From contig WRAW01000011.1 in the NCBI GenBank assembly GCA_009780015.1, positions 1-47,185 of the forward strand: a stretch of DNA of 47,185 nt, read 5' to 3'. Both the position numbers and the translations under genes were made by a program. The notes below the pieces were generated by a model. That model was not told the DNA's origin and made no database searches. It was given only the letters and a program-made list of their open reading frames with translations. This DNA comes from Defluviitaleaceae bacterium. Its GTDB lineage: Bacteria > Bacillota > Clostridia > Lachnospirales > WRAA01. Numbering within the stretch: position 1 is the stretch's first letter; every line of letters begins with the position of its first letter. Shown here piece by piece: positions 6,712 through 13,905 of this stretch.

Positions 6712-6894
6712 TTATTCTTTGTTGAGGCCATCATACACCTTGTCAATCCCTTTGCGAACAATATCAGAGCGGTTAGTATCAAGTGAGCGACTGCAATCGT
6801 CCAATTTCTTGATGGTGTTAGCATCAACTCGAATACGGAGCGTTTCGCTTTTTGGATTGTCGGAGGGTGGGCGCCCAATCTTTTTTGGCGGCAT
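6712..6894 (-). CDS. small ribbon-helix-helix DNA-binding protein 2
   Basis: This 60-residue protein starts MPPKKIGRPPSDNPKSETLR. The beta strand TLRIRVDANT is followed by helices IKKLDDCSRSL and RSDIVRKGIDKVYDGL. Like protein 1 it has the K-IGRP lead, and it is probably a dimeric repressor. The start at 6894 has GAGGTG six nt upstream; the longer in-frame reading from 6954 runs into the promoter. Its promoter carries a different operator-like motif (inverted TTTTCGAT), so the two paralogues appear to recognise different sites. Confidence 0.8.
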   Translation of the reverse strand: MPPKKIGRPPSDNPKSETLRIRVDANTIKKLDDCSRSLDTNRSDIVRKGIDKVYDGLNKE

Positions 6895-6924
6895 GTATTC
6901 ACCTCGATTTTCGCTGCCACAATA

Positions 6925-6970
6925 ATTATAATTTATGTAGTATCGAAAAGTCAAGCATTATTTTTTCGAT
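6925..6970 (-). promoter_or_regulatory. promoter and inverted-repeat operator of RHH gene 2
   Basis: On the minus strand TTGACT (6949-6954) and TATAAT (6925-6930) have an 18-bp spacer. ATCGAAAA (6942-6949) and TTTTCGAT (6963-6970) form an inverted repeat flanking the -35 box, a candidate operator. Confidence 0.6.
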
Positions 6971-6993
6971 AAGATTTTTGTTGATATATTCGA

Positions 6994-7608
6994 TCACCCC
7001 GGAGGCATCGCTATGAATCTCCAGGGAAAGTCTGCGGCTTCACCGGCATAGTCGATATTTACGCGTTTGGCGGTCACAACGTCAAAGGCTGCGGGGGCCA
7101 CGCCGGGGAAGCTTTGTGTTATGTACAGTTTCTGGCTGAATAGGCTGGCCCGTGTGTCCGCCGTGGTTATGCCAAGCGCTTTGCACAGCTTGCCCGGCCC
7201 GTTGGCCAGGTTCTTTTTTTGTGCGGGCGTGAGTTCGTTAAAGGATTTGTCGTAGCGCAGTTTTGAGGCCGTATTGTGCCCCGCGACGATTTCGCCCGCC
7301 CTCAGCAGCACGGCGGCGGCGATTCCTTCGCGCTCCGCTACGATGTTCACCATCGGATACATGCCGTATATCAGGTACACATAGGCGCAGCCGCCGCGGC
7401 AGAACATAACGTCCGTTCGTGATGTGCGGCGGCCGCCGTAAGCGTGGCTGGCCCGGTCGTCGGCTCCGGCGCCTTCGCCGCCGTAGGCTTCCGCCTCGGT
7501 TATCAGCGCGGCCAGCATCTCACCGCCTATATCGCGCACTATGTACTTTCCGATAAGGTTGCGGGCGACTTCCAGCACCGGGCGGTCGTAGAAGCTTTGG
7601 TCGAGCAT
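6994..7608 (-). CDS. DNA-3-methyladenine glycosylase (AAG/MPG family)
   Basis: This 204-residue base-excision repair enzyme removes alkylated purines such as 3-methyladenine from DNA. The motif ITEAEAYGG holds the catalytic glutamate (the E of EAY), followed by DRASHAYGG, RTSRTDVMF, the DNA-binding loop YVYLIYGMYPMVNIV and NGPGKLCKALGI. It has normal family length. The start at 7608 has AGGAG eight nt upstream; the in-frame ATG at 7641 has no ribosome site and nearly touches the upstream stop. It lies downstream of the HEPN gene on the same strand, perhaps cotranscribed. Confidence 0.93.
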   Translation of the reverse strand: MLDQSFYDRPVLEVARNLIGKYIVRDIGGEMLAALITEAEAYGGEGAGADDRASHAYGGRRTSRTDVMFCRGGCAYVYLIYGMYPMVNIVAEREGIAAAVLLRAGEIVAGHNTASKLRYDKSFNELTPAQKKNLANGPGKLCKALGITTADTRASLFSQKLYITQSFPGVAPAAFDVVTAKRVNIDYAGEAADFPWRFIAMPPG

Positions 7609-7644
7609 GGCAGGGACTCCTTGCGCTTTGAATTGATTCATGAG

Positions 7645-8007
7645 TTAGTAAAGGCTGTCTATGTAGGCCATGAGGGATTTTGTGATCTCAATTGCTTGTC
7701 CGGCGTCTTGCTCGTTTAATTCGATAAAGTTTTCGCCCGGATATCCGGCCTCAAAATAATATCCGCTTATAATACACAGCCGATTGTAAAGGTCTGTGTC
7801 GTAATTCGGTATGGCGCGCATCAGTTTTTTTAAGTTATGCGCACGTGATAATTCCTCAGCCAGCAGGTGCTTTTCTTCAAGGTAATGCTTTAAATATTTT
7901 TCACATGCTTGCTGGCATCCGTTTCCCGTACCGTTCCACAAGCTGTTTTTATGAGCCAACTCCGCTACCTTCATGTCTTGCAGCGCGATTTCCTTATAAC
8001 TGTTCAT
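7645..8007 (-). CDS. HEPN domain protein
   Basis: This 120-residue all-helical protein belongs to the HEPN family that pairs with minimal nucleotidyltransferases. Characteristic stretches are QQACEKYLKHYLEEK, SRAHNLKKLMRAI and the C-terminal ISGYYFEAGYPGENF. In MNT-HEPN pairs the HEPN protein is either an RNase toxin or a substrate-binding partner. The R-x4-6-H RNase motif is not visible, and the usual ARYP of this subfamily is AGYP here, so RNase activity is doubtful. Its start overlaps the MNT gene by 14 bp, implying translational coupling. Confidence 0.85.
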   Translation of the reverse strand: MNSYKEIALQDMKVAELAHKNSLWNGTGNGCQQACEKYLKHYLEEKHLLAEELSRAHNLKKLMRAIPNYDTDLYNRLCIISGYYFEAGYPGENFIELNEQDAGQAIEITKSLMAYIDSLY

Positions 8008-8323
8008 ACACCGTGACCCCCTGTTCGTTAATCCATCTGTACACAAACTTGTTGCTTGCGAGCTGTTCTCTTGAGCAGAATAGCAGGTCTATTTCCATGT
8101 GATCCAATTCCAAGGACTGCTTGTAAAGCATTAGATGCCTGGGATCGGGCAGGTCCTCAAGTACTACGGCGAGGTCGACGTCACTGTCGGGCTGGTATGT
8201 GTTCTTAGCGTAGGAGCCAAATAGAACGACTCTGCGAACATTCACGCCGAATTCTTCCAGCAACATACCGACGGCTGCGTCGATGCCGGCCCGGACTTGC
8301 GGCGGCAGCTTCAAATCACGCAT
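7994..8323 (-). CDS. minimal nucleotidyltransferase (MNT) domain protein
   Basis: This 109-residue protein has the polymerase-beta-like nucleotidyltransferase core. The GS motif is LFGSYAKNT (residues 35-42), followed by DSDVDLAVV with D48 and D50 as metal ligands and a third acidic strand MEIDLLF (D79). In MNT-HEPN systems such proteins AMPylate the HEPN partner. The start at 8323 has GGAGGAGG nine nt upstream and overlaps the ABC-F stop by 8 bp. The gene is therefore translationally linked on both sides (ABC-F, MNT, HEPN). Confidence 0.88.
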   Translation of the reverse strand: MRDLKLPPQVRAGIDAAVGMLLEEFGVNVRRVVLFGSYAKNTYQPDSDVDLAVVLEDLPDPRHLMLYKQSLELDHMEIDLLFCSREQLASNKFVYRWINEQGVTVYEQL

Positions 8324-10274
8324 TTGCCCAGGCCTCCTCCTGCAGAGATTCCCACTTTGCGTAAAGCTCGGAGAGTTTTTCCTCGGCCCTGGACTTGCTT
8401 GTGAACACTTCGTCGGCCTTGACGTGGTCGGTGTAGACCTCTTCGCTGGCCAGAGCCTCGTCATATTGGGCGATCTGGGCTTCGGCGGACTCTATTTCGC
8501 GCTCTACGCGGGAGAGTTCGGCCTTTAGCTGGCGAACGCGCTTGTCGCTGCTGCGGTTGCGCGCTTTTGCGTCGGGTGATTCGGCGGTTTTGGCGGAACT
8601 GGGCGCGGGGAGGCTTGATATATGGCCGCGAGCGTCTTGTGTTGCGGCTGATTCAACTTCCGGCGCGGATTCGGCCAGCTTGGACAGATAGTAGTCGTAA
8701 TTGCCCAGGTAGGCTGCGGCGGAAACGGGTGAGAGAGCTACGATCTTGTCGGCGGTATTGTTGATGAAGTAGCGGTCGTGGGAGATATAGAGGACTGTGC
8801 CGGTATAGTCGCGCAGGGTCTGCTCGAGAACCTCCTTTGAGTAGATGTCAAGATGGTTGGTGGGCTCGTCCATAATAATGAAGTTGGCCTCGCCCAGCAT
8901 CAGCTTTGCCAGGGATACGCGGCCTTTTTCGCCGCCGCTCAGTTCCCCCACGCGCTTGAAGACTTCGTCGCCGCGGAACATGAACGCGCCAAGGGCGCTG
9001 CGAACCTGGGTTACGGTAAGGTATGGGAAGGAGTCGTATATTTCGTCGTAAAGGGTTTTGGCCGGGTCAAGGTTGCGGTGCTCCTGATCGTACCAGCCGA
9101 CGGTTACGCCGTGGCCAAGCATTATGCTGCCGCCGTCGCGGGGAATGTCTCCGTGGACAATGCGCGCCAGGGTGGTCTTGCCTATGCCGTTCGCGCCTAT
9201 CAGCGCGACTTTTTCGCCCCGCCGGATGTCGAAGCTGATACCGGTAAAGAGAGGATCGCCGCCAAAGGATTTGCGCAGGTCGCGCACGAAGAGCACGTCA
9301 ATACCGCTTGCGCGGCGCGGATTAAGCCGCATACGCATCGAATCGGGAAGGTTGGCGGGCTTCTCAAGCCGCTCGACCTTGGCCAGAAGCTTTTCGCGGC
9401 TTTCCGCGCGCTTTACGGATTTTTCGCGGTTGAAGGATTTCAGCTTGCGGATGACCTCTTCCTGGCGTTTGATCTCGCGTTGCTGGCTCTCGTAGTGATG
9501 CGTCTCGATTTCGCGATCCTTGGCCTTCTTGGCGGCCGCGAAGCTGTAGTTTCCGTTGTAGGTCTTAGCGGCGCCATGCTCAATGTCGATCACCTTGGTA
9601 CACACACGGTCGATGAAGTATCGGTCGTGGGAGATCAGCATGACGGCGTGCGGATATGCGCGCAGAAAATCCTCGAGCCACTGGGTCGCGGAAATATCAA
9701 GATGGTTGGTGGGCTCGTCCAGAAGCAGGAGGTCGGGCTCGGTCAGAAGCAGCTTGGCCAGGGATATACGCGTCTTTTCGCCGCCGGAATAGGTTGAAAT
9801 GGGCTGGACGCTGGTCTCGTCGCCCAGGGCAAGGCCGCGCATCACTCCGCGCACACGCGACTTATACTCAAAGCCCCGGGCCGCCTCAAACTGCTGCGAC
9901 AGCTTCGAGTACTTGGACATCAGCGCCGTAAGCTCGTCGCCCTGTGACCGGGCCATTTCGGCCTCGGTGCGGCGTAAGCGCTCCTCCAGTTCGATTATCG
10001 GCGCAAACACAGACAGCATCTCCGCGTGGATGGTATTACCTTCGGTAAGCGCGCTCGCCTGCGACATGTATCCCAGCTTGTGCTCGCGCGGGAAAGCCAC
10101 GTCGCCGCCGTCCGCGGCCATCTCGCCCGTCAATATGCGAAACAGCGTCGTCTTGCCCGCTCCGTTGCGCCCGATTATGGCAGCCTTTTCCCCGCGCGCC
10201 AGGGTTAAGCTTACCTCCTTGAGCACGGGCGTATCTCCAAATGATTTTGTAAGGTTGTTAACTGAGAGAAGCAT
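8316..10274 (-). CDS. ABC-F family ribosome-associated ATPase (YdiF-like)
   Basis: This 652-residue soluble protein has two ABC ATPase domains and no membrane part. The first has Walker A GRNGAGKTT (35-43), signature YSGGEKTR and Walker B LLLLDEPTNHLD. A charged interdomain linker full of E, K and R follows. The second has GANGIGKTT, LSGGEKGR and FIIMDEPTNHLD. A C-terminal coiled coil covers about the last 100 residues. ABC-F proteins bind the ribosomal E site and relieve stalls or protect from antibiotics; the architecture is closest to YdiF/YfmR-type housekeeping members. The start at 10274 has GGTGA upstream; tandem ATGs at 10286 and 10289 are alternatives. Element H lies 22 bp upstream, so any promoter must be inside the element. 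Confidence 0.9.
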   Translation of the reverse strand: MLLSVNNLTKSFGDTPVLKEVSLTLARGEKAAIIGRNGAGKTTLFRILTGEMAADGGDVAFPREHKLGYMSQASALTEGNTIHAEMLSVFAPIIELEERLRRTEAEMARSQGDELTALMSKYSKLSQQFEAARGFEYKSRVRGVMRGLALGDETSVQPISTYSGGEKTRISLAKLLLTEPDLLLLDEPTNHLDISATQWLEDFLRAYPHAVMLISHDRYFIDRVCTKVIDIEHGAAKTYNGNYSFAAAKKAKDREIETHHYESQQREIKRQEEVIRKLKSFNREKSVKRAESREKLLAKVERLEKPANLPDSMRMRLNPRRASGIDVLFVRDLRKSFGGDPLFTGISFDIRRGEKVALIGANGIGKTTLARIVHGDIPRDGGSIMLGHGVTVGWYDQEHRNLDPAKTLYDEIYDSFPYLTVTQVRSALGAFMFRGDEVFKRVGELSGGEKGRVSLAKLMLGEANFIIMDEPTNHLDIYSKEVLEQTLRDYTGTVLYISHDRYFINNTADKIVALSPVSAAAYLGNYDYYLSKLAESAPEVESAATQDARGHISSLPAPSSAKTAESPDAKARNRSSDKRVRQLKAELSRVEREIESAEAQIAQYDEALASEEVYTDHVKADEVFTSKSRAEEKLSELYAKWESLQEEAWANA

Positions 10275-10296
10275 TTTCGTCACCATCATCAGAAAT

Positions 10297-10564
10297 TAGA
10301 CCTCTTCCGAAACCTGCTTTCGTCGTATAGTGAAACAACTTGAAAAGTGAACCAATATTTTCTGGAAGCGTCGGCCTACTGCCGCCGACGTTCCACAAAA
10401 TATTGGTCTGATATTGAAGTTGTTTCACTATATTTGCGAGCGTTTTTTCACCTGGCTAGGCGCGCCCGACGACGCACACCCTATAGTGTTTGCTAGGAGG
10501 GCGCAACAACGCCAGGCGGAAAATAATCAGCAAAGACGGCGGAATGAGGTTTCGGAAGAGGTCT
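10297..10564. mobile_element. MITE-like element H carrying a nested palindrome
   Basis: The outer arms are perfect for 19 bp (TAGACCTCTTCCGAAACCT at the left and its inverse at 10546-10564) and then partly paired. The family motif (GACGACGCA...GGCGGAAAAT...CAGCAAAGACGG) lies near 10469-10542. A separate palindrome occupies 10326-10432. There is no ORF. The element fills the gap between the tRNA terminator and the ABC-F gene. On the minus strand TTGTTG-18-TATAGG (about 10486-10515) is a possible promoter for that gene. Confidence 0.75.
10326..10432. repeat. 107-bp nested palindrome inside element H
   Basis: The ends TATAGTGAAACAACTT and AAGTTGTTTCACTATA are perfect 16-bp inverted repeats. A second paired block (ACCAATATTTTCTGGAAGCG against its near-inverse) closes on a GTCGGC-type tip. 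TA flanks both ends. It has the look of one miniature element inserted into another. Confidence 0.8.
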
Positions 10565-10570
10565 ATTGTT

Positions 10571-10602
10571 AAAAAAAACTCCCCACCATGGGCAGGGAAA
10601 GT
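10571..10602 (-). terminator. intrinsic terminator of the tRNA-Leu/tRNA-Gln unit
   Basis: On the minus strand an ACTTTCCC...GGGGAGT stem is followed by eight T residues (10571-10578), 14 bases after tRNA-Gln. Confidence 0.75.
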
Positions 10603-10615
10603 ATGAGTGTGTGAG

Positions 10616-10687
10616 CTGAGCTGGAAGGATTTGAACCTTCGGATGCAGGAGTCAAAGTCCTGTGCCTTACCGCTTGGCGACAGCCCA
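10616..10687 (-). tRNA. tRNA-Gln (TTG)
   Basis: On the minus strand the acceptor TGGGCTG pairs with CAGCTCA (one G-U). The anticodon stem CAGGA/TCCTG encloses CTTTGAC with anticodon TTG. The T-stem is GAAGG/CCTTC with loop TTCAAAT. CCA is not encoded. It is the second gene of a two-tRNA transcript. Confidence 0.95.
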
Positions 10688-10717
10688 ATATGATATTGAT
10701 AGACGCCTGCGCGCCTA

Positions 10718-10800
10718 TGCCCGAGAAGGGACTTGAACCCCCACGATATTGCTATCAGCGGATTTTGAGTCCGCCGCGTCTGCCATTCCGCCACTCGGGC
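10718..10800 (-). tRNA. tRNA-Leu (CAA)
   Basis: This class II tRNA with a long variable arm lies on the minus strand. Acceptor GCCCGAG pairs with CTCGGGC, and anticodon stem GCGGA/TCCGC encloses CTCAAAA with anticodon CAA. The discriminator is A and CCA is not encoded. It lies 18 bp behind a perfect promoter. Confidence 0.95.
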
Positions 10801-10817
10801 TAATGGAGCTACGGCAC

Positions 10818-10846
10818 ATTATAGCGCAAGGCTGTGCAAATGTCAA
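10818..10846 (-). promoter_or_regulatory. consensus promoter of the tRNA-Leu/tRNA-Gln unit
   Basis: On the minus strand TTGACA (10841-10846), a 17-bp spacer and TATAAT (10818-10823) match the sigma-A consensus exactly. Confidence 0.88.
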
Positions 10847-10941
10847 GCCTAAATTCAAACTGTTCAAAATAGGTTCAAAATAGATAAACTTTAAGAAATT
10901 GACAAAAATTGTTACATGACTTGACAATATACTTGTTGTTA

Positions 10942-11823
10942 TTAAAACCTCCATACATCATCAATCAACAAGCAGTCAAGTGACTTTATATGTTCTCTTA
11001 ATATATCGTCAGTTCGCATATTAGGGCGCATGTCACAATAATAAACCCCGTCTAGCGGGTTTAACTTTATTGTGTAACCCTTAAAATGCCCAGGCAAAAA
11101 TGTGGAATTTACTCCGTAATTGGGTTCATGTCCTGCTCTTTGTACATCATTAAGGAAAACGGCAAAATGAGGAGTGTCTATACCTGTGAGTCGATTGTGT
11201 AAAAATTTATCAATGAAGATTTTATCTAATCTATCCTTACTTGATGTTTTAACTGAGCCAATAGCCGCAAGTTCTCCATCAGCGTCAATAATTAAATCAT
11301 GTTGATAAGACATGTCAAACAGCCTGGCATCACCAACAACGACTGGCAAACTCACCGTACCACTACGTACTGATATGCCAATCTCTGAAATGATAAGCCT
11401 AATAAACCGCTCAAACAAATCTCCATTTATTTTCCGTGCGGTGTTGCTTTGTCCTGTCGGAAGCGCGTCAAGCGTCGCGCCGATAGCTTGTTGACACGTA
11501 TAAACAATACGATTAATACAATCTCGTTCCTCGGGATTATTAATTTCCCGTATATGCGATAATGAATAAAGGAATGATGCAAGCATGACATCAAAGTCAT
11601 CTGCCGAAATCATTATATTGTTGTTAATAGGTCGAGTGATATTGAAGTATCCATCCTGCCTATATTGATAGAAGCGATAATGGGTCTCATTCCGCGAAAC
11701 AATCACGGCTTGTAATCCATCAAGTACAAACTGCAAGTAATCTCTACAAAAATCAATATAATCTGCAATGTTTTCAAATTTCGTTTTATCAGAGGCGCGA
11801 TTTACTAGTTGCTCCAAAATCAT
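10942..11823 (-). CDS. predicted type II restriction endonuclease
   Basis: This 293-residue protein starts four bases inside the methyltransferase stop (ATGA overlap), the usual tight coupling of a restriction-modification pair. A candidate PD-(D/E)xK-like core is visible: HDLIIDADG followed by IGSVKTSSKDR, where a serine stands in the place of the usual acidic residue before x-K, as in some Cfr10I-like enzymes. The rest, including VPHF-type strand TPHFAVFLNDVQRAG, shows no family I can name, and the recognition site is unknown. The gene is AT-rich compared with its neighbours, suggesting acquisition as an island. The role is inferred mainly from the neighbour. Confidence 0.7.
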   Translation of the reverse strand: MILEQLVNRASDKTKFENIADYIDFCRDYLQFVLDGLQAVIVSRNETHYRFYQYRQDGYFNITRPINNNIMISADDFDVMLASFLYSLSHIREINNPEERDCINRIVYTCQQAIGATLDALPTGQSNTARKINGDLFERFIRLIISEIGISVRSGTVSLPVVVGDARLFDMSYQHDLIIDADGELAAIGSVKTSSKDRLDKIFIDKFLHNRLTGIDTPHFAVFLNDVQRAGHEPNYGVNSTFLPGHFKGYTIKLNPLDGVYYCDMRPNMRTDDILREHIKSLDCLLIDDVWRF

Positions 11824-12788
11824 CTTATAGACTCCCTTCTCTTTGCATTCGCCTTGTCGAATTCTATCCAGTCATCAACGGAGCGATATATAACATTCTC
11901 AACTCTATCAATAGCCCATTTGTTATATTCATCGTTTATGTCACAGCCGATCCATTTGCGTCCGAGCTGCTCCGCAACAACGAGGCTTGTTCCAGAGCCG
12001 GAAAATGGGTCAAGGATTATATCATTTTCATTGGACGAAGCAAGCAGTATCTTTCTCAATAACTCTTCCGGTTTTTGCGTCGGGTGCTTTGTTTTTTCAA
12101 GCATACCATTGCATATCACAGGTATTTCAAAAACATCCTTTGGCTTTGCTCCATTCGGATGAGGAGTCCATAAATCGGAAGGGCGCTTGCCGTTCCCGTA
12201 CTGACTCGTTTCTGCTTGTGGATGTGACGGATATTTCAAGGTATGTGCCCCGTAGGGGATTCTTACGGCATCAACATTAATTTTATAACTTTTACTTTTT
12301 CTCAAATGCAGAATACTCTCATGCGAACGCCCCCAGTCGCTGCCAAGGTTCGCTTTATTTTTATATGACCAAATAAGCCATTTGCAACCTTTAAAATACC
12401 GCATAGAAGGGTGTTTGAGATCTGCCAATATTTCACTGAATCCGCATATATAGAGAGAGCCGGAGGGCTTTAATATTCGTGAGGCTTTTTCAATCCATAA
12501 AAGCGACCACTCTATGTATTTTTCTTGCGAGTCGAATTTGTCCCAGTCCGATTTTGCAATGTTATAGGGAGGATCAGAAAATATCAAGTCAATAGACTCG
12601 TCCTTAATATGTCGCAACCATTCAATACTGTCGGCGGTGAATAACAGTCCATTTTGATGACAATACCGTGGTGTAGTATCGCGGATAAACAAATTTTCAT
12701 ATAAGATAGAGTCGCTTACTGAAATTGTTTTGTTATTGCTTAATGGCAAGATCATTTGAATGTCGGATTTGCTTTTTTTAATGGGCAT
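11820..12788 (-). CDS. site-specific DNA methyltransferase (N6-adenine or N4-cytosine, beta class)
   Basis: This 322-residue AdoMet-dependent methyltransferase protects DNA from the partner nuclease. Motif IV DPPYNIAKSDWD comes first, then the target-recognition region, then HPTQKPEELL and motif I LDPFSGSGTSLVVAEQLGRK. That order defines the beta class; DPPY favours adenine N6 methylation. The start at 12788 (MPIKKSKSD) has AGGAG seven nt upstream; the 60 extra in-frame residues to 12968 have non-coding character and cross the promoter. Base composition is AT-rich. It is cotranscribed with the nuclease. Confidence 0.92.
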   Translation of the reverse strand: MPIKKSKSDIQMILPLSNNKTISVSDSILYENLFIRDTTPRYCHQNGLLFTADSIEWLRHIKDESIDLIFSDPPYNIAKSDWDKFDSQEKYIEWSLLWIEKASRILKPSGSLYICGFSEILADLKHPSMRYFKGCKWLIWSYKNKANLGSDWGRSHESILHLRKSKSYKINVDAVRIPYGAHTLKYPSHPQAETSQYGNGKRPSDLWTPHPNGAKPKDVFEIPVICNGMLEKTKHPTQKPEELLRKILLASSNENDIILDPFSGSGTSLVVAEQLGRKWIGCDINDEYNKWAIDRVENVIYRSVDDWIEFDKANAKRRESIR

Positions 12789-12824
12789 GGGTATTCTCCT
12801 TAAATTACTGAAACTGTTGCTATT

Positions 12825-12853
12825 ATTACAGCACAATATAAAACATTTTGCAA
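12825..12853 (-). promoter_or_regulatory. promoter of the restriction-modification operon
   Basis: On the minus strand TTGCAA (12848-12853) and TGTAAT (12825-12830) have a 17-bp spacer, 36 bp before the methyltransferase start. No controller-protein gene or C-box is seen. Confidence 0.5.
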
Positions 12854-13032
12854 TAATCTTTTTGAGCCTGATATAAGATATTAAACAGACTCTTGTACAC
12901 AACATCTTTATTTTGTAAATTCGGGAAAATTCAAATTGCCGCGAAGATATGGAATGGGGTCTTGACATTTGCGGCAGTACATGGGAACATATAATAGGTG
13001 AAACTGTGTGAGACTAGCGACATGCCTGATAT

Positions 13033-13905
13033 ATGTATGAAGTTAACGTAATACTGGACAGCATAGCGGCGCAGCTGCGAGAACTGGCCCCGTACTGGGC
13101 GTCGGGCCTGATCGTTGGGTCGCTGGTGTCGGTGTACCTGTCGGAGCGGATCGGCGCGAAAATGGCGGGTTTGGGATCAGGCAGGTTCCGCGGGCTGGCT
13201 GTTTGCGGCGCGGCGGCTCTGGGCATCGCGTCCCCGTTGTGTATGTACGGCACGGTTCCGGTGATTGCGGCTTTCGCTCGCAAGGGCGTGCCGCAGCACT
13301 TGCTGGCGGCGTTCATGATTAGTTCGGTGCTGCTTAACCCGAACCTTCTGCTGTTGAGCTTTGTGCTTGGCGTAGAGATCGCGCTGGCACGGCTGGCTCT
13401 GGCGTTTGTGTGCGGGGCTCTGGCCGGTGTGCTTATTCTGGCCGCATTTTCGCGGCGCGAGCTGTTTGCGCTGGAACGCTTCGCGCCGCCGCCCGACAAA
13501 GCCGGTAAAACCTTTCTGCGCGATCTGGCGAAGGCGTTTCGCATTACCGCGCCGTACCTGCTGTTTGGCGTGACGATCACGGCGTTGTTTAACCGCTATG
13601 TTCCGCCGGACTTTGTGGCGGGGATGTTTGGCCAGCGGCGGGGGCTGGGCGTGCTGTTCGCCACGTCGCTGTCGATACCGTTGTATGCCTGCGGCGGAGG
13701 GGTTATTCCTCTGATACGGGCATGGCTTGCGGCGGGGATGGGCTCCGGCGACGCGCTTGCGTTCATGATAGCCGGCCCGGCCACAAAGATTACTAACCTT
13801 AGCGCGGTGAAGATGATATTCACGGCAAAGAACTTTGTTCTGTACCTGGCGTACTGCATAGGCTTTGCGATGGCGTCGGGTTTGATAGTGGGGTTGATAC
13901 TATAG
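13033..13905 (+). CDS. ArsP/UPF0718-type permease
   Basis: This is a 290-residue polytopic membrane protein with about eight helices in two halves around a short cytoplasmic loop (about residues 148-165). Conserved-looking segments GIASPLCMYGTVPV and LSIPLYACGGGVIPL, each with a cysteine in a membrane-proximal loop, mark the permease family that includes ArsP organoarsenical exporters. The substrate is not shown and no ars genes lie nearby. The ATG at 13033 has a weak ribosome site. A TATAAT at 12990-12995 has no well-spaced -35 (TTGACA is 22 bp away). The stop overlaps the next gene's GTG (TAGTG), so the two are coupled. Confidence 0.8.
   Translation: MYEVNVILDSIAAQLRELAPYWASGLIVGSLVSVYLSERIGAKMAGLGSGRFRGLAVCGAAALGIASPLCMYGTVPVIAAFARKGVPQHLLAAFMISSVLLNPNLLLLSFVLGVEIALARLALAFVCGALAGVLILAAFSRRELFALERFAPPPDKAGKTFLRDLAKAFRITAPYLLFGVTITALFNRYVPPDFVAGMFGQRRGLGVLFATSLSIPLYACGGGVIPLIRAWLAAGMGSGDALAFMIAGPATKITNLSAVKMIFTAKNFVLYLAYCIGFAMASGLIVGLIL

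Noticed and set aside
7645-8323. MNT/HEPN called as a proven toxin-antitoxin system
   Set aside because: The pair is clear, but the HEPN protein lacks a visible R-x4-6-H motif, so toxin activity should not be assumed.
10456-10954. Open frames across the tRNA-Leu/tRNA-Gln region
   Set aside because: They translate the tRNA genes (the SGGMADAADSKSA-type peptide is a well-known tRNA-Leu artefact) and element H.
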